Shown here one piece after another: positions 59,687 through 64,000 of a DNA stretch of 64,000 bases; the first letter of the stretch is position 1; the number at the start of each line of letters is the position of its first letter. This DNA is from Bacillus sp. ISL-34 (GTDB lineage Bacteria; Bacillota; Bacilli; Bacillales; DSM-1321): contig NZ_JAGGQJ010000021.1 in NCBI RefSeq assembly GCF_018613325.1, forward strand, positions 62,001 through 126,000, read 5' to 3'. The notes under the pieces were generated by a model. The model was not told where the DNA came from. It was given only the letters and a program-made list of their open reading frames with translations, and ran no database searches. Both the position numbers and the translations under genes were made by a program.

Positions 59687-61285
59687 TTATTCTACTAACA
59701 ATATTCCGTCTGCAATCGGGCGTTCACCTGCTGCATCAGAGGGTCTTGTGACTCGGTCATCCCCAACTGTCATTGTCGTCGACCCGCCGCCGTCAAGATT
59801 GATGGCATCTACGGCTCCTAATGACATCATGACTTTTGCACTTTCTTCAAAATTAGCCCCTACACTCCATCCGGGTGCGCGTCCATCGATGGTGACAAAT
59901 AATAGATTGCCATTTTCCTTGATTCCTGCAAGCGTTCTAGGATTACGACGTTCCCCAAAACGATAATAAAAGCCAGGATCTTCTTCCCAGTGAAAGCCTT
60001 CCTCTACGGCATTAATGGAAATTTCTCCGTTTTCCAATAATCGAGGTCCTCCATTAATCATGTTGGTGGTTTGGTCTAATTTTAATAGCTTTCCATCACC
60101 GATGATTTCACTCTTCACCTGAATTTTCATACCTTGTTGGGCATGGTCACGAAGCCACTCTGCCGCCTCCCCCGTTCCTACAAGAACAGAACCATTGCCC
60201 GGAATGACTCCTCCGCGATTGTCACGAATTTCCGCCACTTCTCCGGCATGATTTACGACCACTTCCACACCGTCGCCCGATTCTGTCTTTTCTCCAAATA
60301 CGGATGTATATTGGATAAGCTCACTTTCATCCTTACAAGTAAAATCATGTTTCGCCCCTTCTGTTGTCGTATCTCCTCCAACACCGCCACAATTGCGGAT
60401 TAATCCCGGCTTCCGATTTAACCCATCCACTTCCCTGACCGCACCATCAGATGAAGTAGCCTGAATTGACGTGGAAACAGACACAATGTTTGCCTTCTCT
60501 TCAACAGAGGATAAAGTCAGAGCTGAACGGCCATTTATCGCCTCACTGACAAGGTGGCCTTTGCTGGCGAATATACCGGCAAGATCGCCTGGTGTTCCAT
60601 CCTTCTCTCCTACAACAAAGTATCCGGCATTAATTCCGGCAATCGCATCATTTCTGTCAGCGATTTGGGTCAAGGTTTCTTTCCCTGTCACTGCCTCATT
60701 TGCCAATTCCGGCAAAACATGCCCTTGAAATCGATCCTGATCCACTTCGAGTACGTTCACTACCCATGGTCCTGTTGTTTTCTCTCCGTCTTCACCCGTA
60801 TACATAGTCCGTAGGCCCGAATATCCCTTTTCCGATAACTTGTTTCTCATTTCAGCTGCATCCGCTTCCAGCTGATATTGGCCGATGCGGACAATGTATC
60901 CAAGTGGACCTTTTTCCCGGTCATCCAATGCCCGATTCGGTTCTCTTATGATACGAGCATTTTTGAAACCATCTCTTTTTAAATTTCCCAACAATATCTT
61001 TGCCTGCTTCTGTGTTTTTACAAATGCCACATCCACTGTGAAAAAGTCTTTAGAAGATGTTTCACCACGATAGATTTTGGTATACGTCACTCCTGGTGCT
61101 GGATTCATGGAATTTCTTTGCTCAATCAAATTAGGTGTTCCTAACGGAAGCACATGATTCTTCACTTGTAATTGAGCATTCAATTCTGCTTGAACTGGAG
61201 TTTCTGGAATGGCATTTACAATCATCACAGATGCTAGACTAATAGTCGCGATAGGCAAAATGGGCTTTTTCCATAATTTTTTCAT
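59687..61285 (-). CDS. Secreted SPOR-domain phosphodiester glycosidase (NAGPA-like)
   Basis: A 532-residue secreted protein. A signal peptide ends at TPVQA (about residue 33). Residues about 70-160 hold two SPOR-like segments (FFTVDVAFVKTQKQAKILLG and YIVRIGQYQLEADAAEMRNK), which bind denuded septal glycan. The rest is a NAGPA/DUF2233 phosphodiester glycosidase domain with NDAIAGINAGYFVVGEKDG, TTNMINGGPRLLENGE, RRNPRTLAGIKENG and NLDGGGSTTMTV. It probably removes sugars linked by phosphodiester bonds in wall polymers at division sites. GGAGG precedes the ATG. Confidence 0.88.
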   Translation of the reverse strand: MKKLWKKPILPIATISLASVMIVNAIPETPVQAELNAQLQVKNHVLPLGTPNLIEQRNSMNPAPGVTYTKIYRGETSSKDFFTVDVAFVKTQKQAKILLGNLKRDGFKNARIIREPNRALDDREKGPLGYIVRIGQYQLEADAAEMRNKLSEKGYSGLRTMYTGEDGEKTTGPWVVNVLEVDQDRFQGHVLPELANEAVTGKETLTQIADRNDAIAGINAGYFVVGEKDGTPGDLAGIFASKGHLVSEAINGRSALTLSSVEEKANIVSVSTSIQATSSDGAVREVDGLNRKPGLIRNCGGVGGDTTTEGAKHDFTCKDESELIQYTSVFGEKTESGDGVEVVVNHAGEVAEIRDNRGGVIPGNGSVLVGTGEAAEWLRDHAQQGMKIQVKSEIIGDGKLLKLDQTTNMINGGPRLLENGEISINAVEEGFHWEEDPGFYYRFGERRNPRTLAGIKENGNLLFVTIDGRAPGWSVGANFEESAKVMMSLGAVDAINLDGGGSTTMTVGDDRVTRPSDAAGERPIADGILLVE

Positions 61286-61562
61286 TTATTCCTCCAATAA
61301 AATTATGTCCTGCTTTAACTTTATTGGAGGAATATGATGGGAAATTAAAAAGACTATTATATTTCAGTCAATTTTAAGTGAACAAAAATGAGCATAAATA
61401 CCCGATAAATATTACAATAAATTTTTGTGAAAGGACAAATTTTGGATATTTTCTCATTGTACTCAGTAAAATCAACCTTTCCTTTTAACAAAGCCTTAAC
61501 CTTGCTTTGCTGCCTAAAGAGTGGAAATTATAAGAGGGATTATCATTTTGGAGGTAAAGTTT

Positions 61563-61862
61563 ATGGAGACTTTAAAAAAGAACTTGTTGTTAATACCAAC
61601 CATTTTATCGGTTATCAATGTGATCTTCCTTGCTTCATTCCTCATTGGACTTAGTATTATAAGCCATCCAATTTCAGGTATTTTAACAGATTTTGGCTTG
61701 CTATGCCCATTGATCGCAACCTTATCATTCTTCTATTTAGTGATTAAAGTCAAGGGTATAAAGCATTCAACATTAAAGTACTTTCCTTTCGTAAATGCGG
61801 TTACATTTCTAATCCCGATATGTATTCTTACTTTCCTTATACTTCGATTCTTAAACGATTAG
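61563..61862 (+). CDS. Three-helix membrane protein, unknown function
   Basis: A 99-residue protein with helices LLLIPTILSVINVIFLASFL, LLCPLIATLSFFYLVIKV and YFPFVNAVTFLIPICILTFL. The ATG at 61563 stands behind GGAGG; a longer frame upstream lacks a site. No family is recognised. A terminator follows. Confidence 0.55.
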   Translation: METLKKNLLLIPTILSVINVIFLASFLIGLSIISHPISGILTDFGLLCPLIATLSFFYLVIKVKGIKHSTLKYFPFVNAVTFLIPICILTFLILRFLND

Positions 61863-61910
61863 GATTTTCACTTTTAATGAATGCTATTATAAAAATACTT
61901 TTATTCATAC

Positions 61911-61943
61911 AAAAAAAGCCCTCATTTTTAAGGGCTTTTTTGC
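61911..61943. terminator. Terminator between converging genes
   Basis: AAAAAAAGCCCT - CATTTTTA - AGGGCTTTTTT lies between the three-helix protein gene and the CwlK-like gene and is symmetric. Confidence 0.85.
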
Positions 61944-61990
61944 TAAGCTAAGTGCATTTAAGCATTATATTCTATTACATTTCATATATT

Positions 61991-62953
61991 TCATCCAAAT
62001 AATTTTGCGAAGGTATTTTCACCGGCGACCCCGTCTGCAGATGTTCCATTGGCCCTTTGAAATGCCTTCACCGCTATTTCCGTTCTGCCACCAAAGATAC
62101 CATCTATGCCATGTGGATCATGTCCTTCCAAATAAAGTGCAGCTTGAAGGATATAAGTGATATTCCCTTCCGCCCCTTCCCTAACATTAGGTGAAGCAGC
62201 TTTTGTTTGGGGTCCCCATATTCCATCAACATTAATCTTTGCACCATATTGTTTATTCAATTCGGTTTGAAAACCCTTGATCAGCGCTTTTTTAGTATTG
62301 GGACCATAATAACCATCAACATCTATTTTTGCTTTATACCTGCTATTTAATGTCCTTTGAATGGACTTGATAGTTTGGTTGCCGCTATCCTTTGCTGGCG
62401 TATCTTTTACAATGACTTCGGATTCGACTTGTGTAGGAGGTGGAGTGGTTCCATTCACTTTTGATATCAGTCTAGGCTTCATTCCCGCTTTTAACTGAGA
62501 ATAAGTCAGTCCGCCCGTCATATCCAAGTGCGGATAATCTTTAAAGCTTGACCAATCCCCTCCCCATGCAAAGCCCAAGGATTTACCAATAGCGGCTACC
62601 CGTTTCCATTTTGCATCGACTGTCCATATTGCATTTTTTCCATCATCGCTGACTATGAAATAATCAATAGCTAGTCCAAAGTTATGATAAGATTGACCTG
62701 GCATCGCGTTGGTCACTCTCGGTTTCGATAAATCACTATAGTTTTTACCATCATAAATATACCCTAGGCGACCTTGACCATATAGTTTTGCTTGCTCTTC
62801 CATAGACCGATAACCTGCGCTGATTTGCACGAAAATGCCTTCTTGGTATGCCCGTCTAACCATTTCCAATGCTGATTCTTTTACGACTGGATGAATGCCG
62901 CTGCCCATATTCTTTTCTGAACGATCCAATAAGGTTTCTAATTTAACTGTCAA
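61991..62953 (-). CDS. CwlK-like L-alanyl-D-glutamate endopeptidase with peptidoglycan-binding repeats
   Basis: A 320-residue protein with an N-terminal M15 peptidase domain: SAGYRSMEEQAKLYGQGR, the metal site in GQSYHNFGLAIDYF, WGGDWSSFKDYPHLDMT with the last histidine. After a proline-rich linker come PG-binding repeats (IDVDGYYGPNTKKALIKGFQ, INVDGIWGPQTKA and a third at the end, IDGIFGGRTEIAVKAFQR). No signal peptide is present, as in phage endolysins, so release would need a holin or lysis. The TTG at 62953 follows AGGAGG by six bases; a GTG at 62962 lies inside that site. Confidence 0.85.
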   Translation of the reverse strand: MTVKLETLLDRSEKNMGSGIHPVVKESALEMVRRAYQEGIFVQISAGYRSMEEQAKLYGQGRLGYIYDGKNYSDLSKPRVTNAMPGQSYHNFGLAIDYFIVSDDGKNAIWTVDAKWKRVAAIGKSLGFAWGGDWSSFKDYPHLDMTGGLTYSQLKAGMKPRLISKVNGTTPPPTQVESEVIVKDTPAKDSGNQTIKSIQRTLNSRYKAKIDVDGYYGPNTKKALIKGFQTELNKQYGAKINVDGIWGPQTKAASPNVREGAEGNITYILQAALYLEGHDPHGIDGIFGGRTEIAVKAFQRANGTSADGVAGENTFAKLFG

Positions 62954-63067
62954 TTTAATCACCTCCTAATATGTTATGGTGCTAATTAGGAAATGCTTGT
63001 ACACCTACCTTGACGTTACACAAAAAAGCCCTTTTATGTGGACCTAGTTTGCTTTCATCGTTCTTAA

Positions 63068-63106
63068 ATAAAAAAAGCACAACCCTTAATGGGATTGTGC
63101 TTTTGA
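63068..63106 (-). terminator. Terminator after the single-helix gene
   Basis: AAAAGCACAACCC - TTAAT - GGGATTGTGCTTTT lies just past the stop codon of the minus-strand gene and reads into T residues. Confidence 0.85.
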
Positions 63107-63110
63107 TCTA

Positions 63111-63320
63111 TTATAAAAGCTTATTTGGATCTTCTTTATCTTTACCAATAACCCTTATCAACTCATCCAGCTTTTCATTTCTTTCTTGATCTAATCTTGT
63201 CTTTGCATTGATGAATTTAATTATCTTAATTATGAAATAAACACTTAATACAACAAGTCCCAAATAAAACAAAATCGGTATGATTGCAAAAAGCCCTATT
63301 AAACTGCTGGCTTGGTCCAA
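63111..63320 (-). CDS. Small single-helix membrane protein
   Basis: A 69-residue protein with one membrane helix (GLFAIIPILFYLGLVVLSVY, continuing FIIKIIKF) and a charged C-terminal helix (LDQERNEKLDELIRVIGKDK). The TTG at 63320 is chosen since GGAGG lies nine bases upstream; the frame extends 20 more codons without a site. It sits behind the endopeptidase gene on the same strand and is not clearly a holin, though its size and layout would allow it. Confidence 0.55.
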   Translation of the reverse strand: MDQASSLIGLFAIIPILFYLGLVVLSVYFIIKIIKFINAKTRLDQERNEKLDELIRVIGKDKEDPNKLL

Positions 63321-63545
63321 AAATAATTCCTCCCAAATGTAAAATATAGTATTATTATACAGGAAAAACAAAGAAAGCATCCGATATCGATTTATTATTT
63401 AAATAATTATTTTGCGCAAAAAACCTGAAGCTAGCAACATTTTAATGATCTCCAATTAGTCATCAGAAAATTTCTTAAAGGCAGGGTAAAACAATATTGA
63501 AGGATTTGAGTCAGAAAAAGGGAGAAGTTTAAATTACCCATTTAA

Positions 63546-63592
63546 AAACCCCTATTTTATCTATTCAAATATAGACATAAAATAGGGTTTAT
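63546..63592. terminator. Hairpin in the gene-free right end
   Basis: AAACCCCTATTTTAT and ATAAAATAGGGTTT pair with a 12-base loop and are flanked by A and T runs. No gene is seen directly beside it. Confidence 0.6.
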
Positions 63593-64000
63593 ATATTTTT
63601 TTGTTGCGTTTCTATCATGATTATAAAATAGATAAATTGAATTAAAGAACTTCACATAATCAGTCAATACTTCCCTAAACCCCACTTATCTCTGCACTCT
63701 ACAAATGTTTTCTAAAAAGAATTTACACTCTAGAACAGTGGAATGAATCACATCATGGGCCATATATTTCGATGATCTAATCAAAAAATCCCTCGAGGAT
63801 CCCCTGTGCATAATCCCTTTCTATAATTAGGCTTTCCAAAGGCTAATTATCAAGGAACGTTGTCGACCTTTTCCGGGTATAAGAAGTTCGTGTATACGTA
63901 AGACTTAGAGTTTCCAAAAGTCTTGAAACTCCACGAAGTGTATATCTCTTCCCCCATTCCAGTTCAATATACGTCGACACTAAGGAAAGGGTCCAATTGT
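63593..64000. other. Gene-free right end
   Basis: No supported gene, RNA or repeat is visible in the last 400 bases of the window. Confidence 0.4.

Noticed and set aside
1..64000. CRISPR arrays, tRNA or rRNA genes
   Set aside because: No regular direct repeats with spacers and no cloverleaf or rRNA-like stretches were seen on either strand.

Overview
The window looks like a low-GC Bacillaceae chromosome, most probably a Peribacillus (former Bacillus simplex group) strain. This is inferred from the gene set and from a Bacillaceae-type intergenic repeat, not from a marker gene. Support comes from a SpoIIS toxin-antitoxin locus, a SpoVB-like flippase, a Roc-type arginase and permease, HemAT, a YkfB/YkfC murein-peptide operon, strong AGGAGG ribosome binding sites, frequent TTG starts and many hairpin-T terminators. 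No rRNA, tRNA, CRISPR array or complete transposon was seen.

Layout. 1-9.6 kb is an accessory stretch. It holds DinB, VOC and DUF402 genes and a lysozyme-like gene, but also at least seven broken genes: VOC, SDR, DUF2935, SUMF1, a methyltransferase, an AhpD-like gene and a cupredoxin. Inside it sits an intact, visibly GC-richer PadR / DUF1048 / ABC-2 exporter cassette. 10-15.6 kb carries an S9 peptidase and a ykfC-ykfB-DUF819 operon for recycling murein peptides. 15.7-22.1 kb is a catabolic operon on the minus strand: amidohydrolase, M20 N-carbamoyl hydrolase, DUF3311 plus sodium/solute symporter, nitrilase-type hydrolase, and probably DUF3870. 24.7-27.5 kb holds rocF and rocE, each preceded by a CcpA-box candidate. 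28-36 kb has a flippase, small membrane or stress proteins, a copper-binding four-helix protein, a racemase-like protein and a large SUV3-like helicase. 36.7-38.9 kb has a diguanylate cyclase and the SpoIIS module, whose small antitoxin gene is followed by an overlapping second antitoxin-like ORF. 39-43.3 kb holds an NAPE-PLD-type hydrolase, EamA, YnfA and an aromatic-acid transporter.

43.9-47.3 kb is a compact arabinan-use cassette: secreted endo-arabinanase, oligosaccharide MFS symporter and cytoplasmic GH43 enzyme. It sits behind a promoter that carries one CcpA box and three AraR-like boxes. The cassette is bracketed by related hairpin repeats and by two paralogous aromatic-acid transporters, which suggests a recombinational insertion. 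50-64 kb holds TatA, HemAT, an APC permease, DUF3900, a hexapeptide acyltransferase, a hydrolase/TetR pair, a SPOR phosphodiester glycosidase and a CwlK-like endopeptidase.

The observations most worth following are the SpoIIS locus with two antitoxin-like ORFs, the AraR/CcpA-controlled arabinan cassette between repeats, the repeated PadR operator candidates, a very small ORF at 50.5 kb outside any ordinary gene call, and the pseudogene cluster around the GC-rich exporter cassette.
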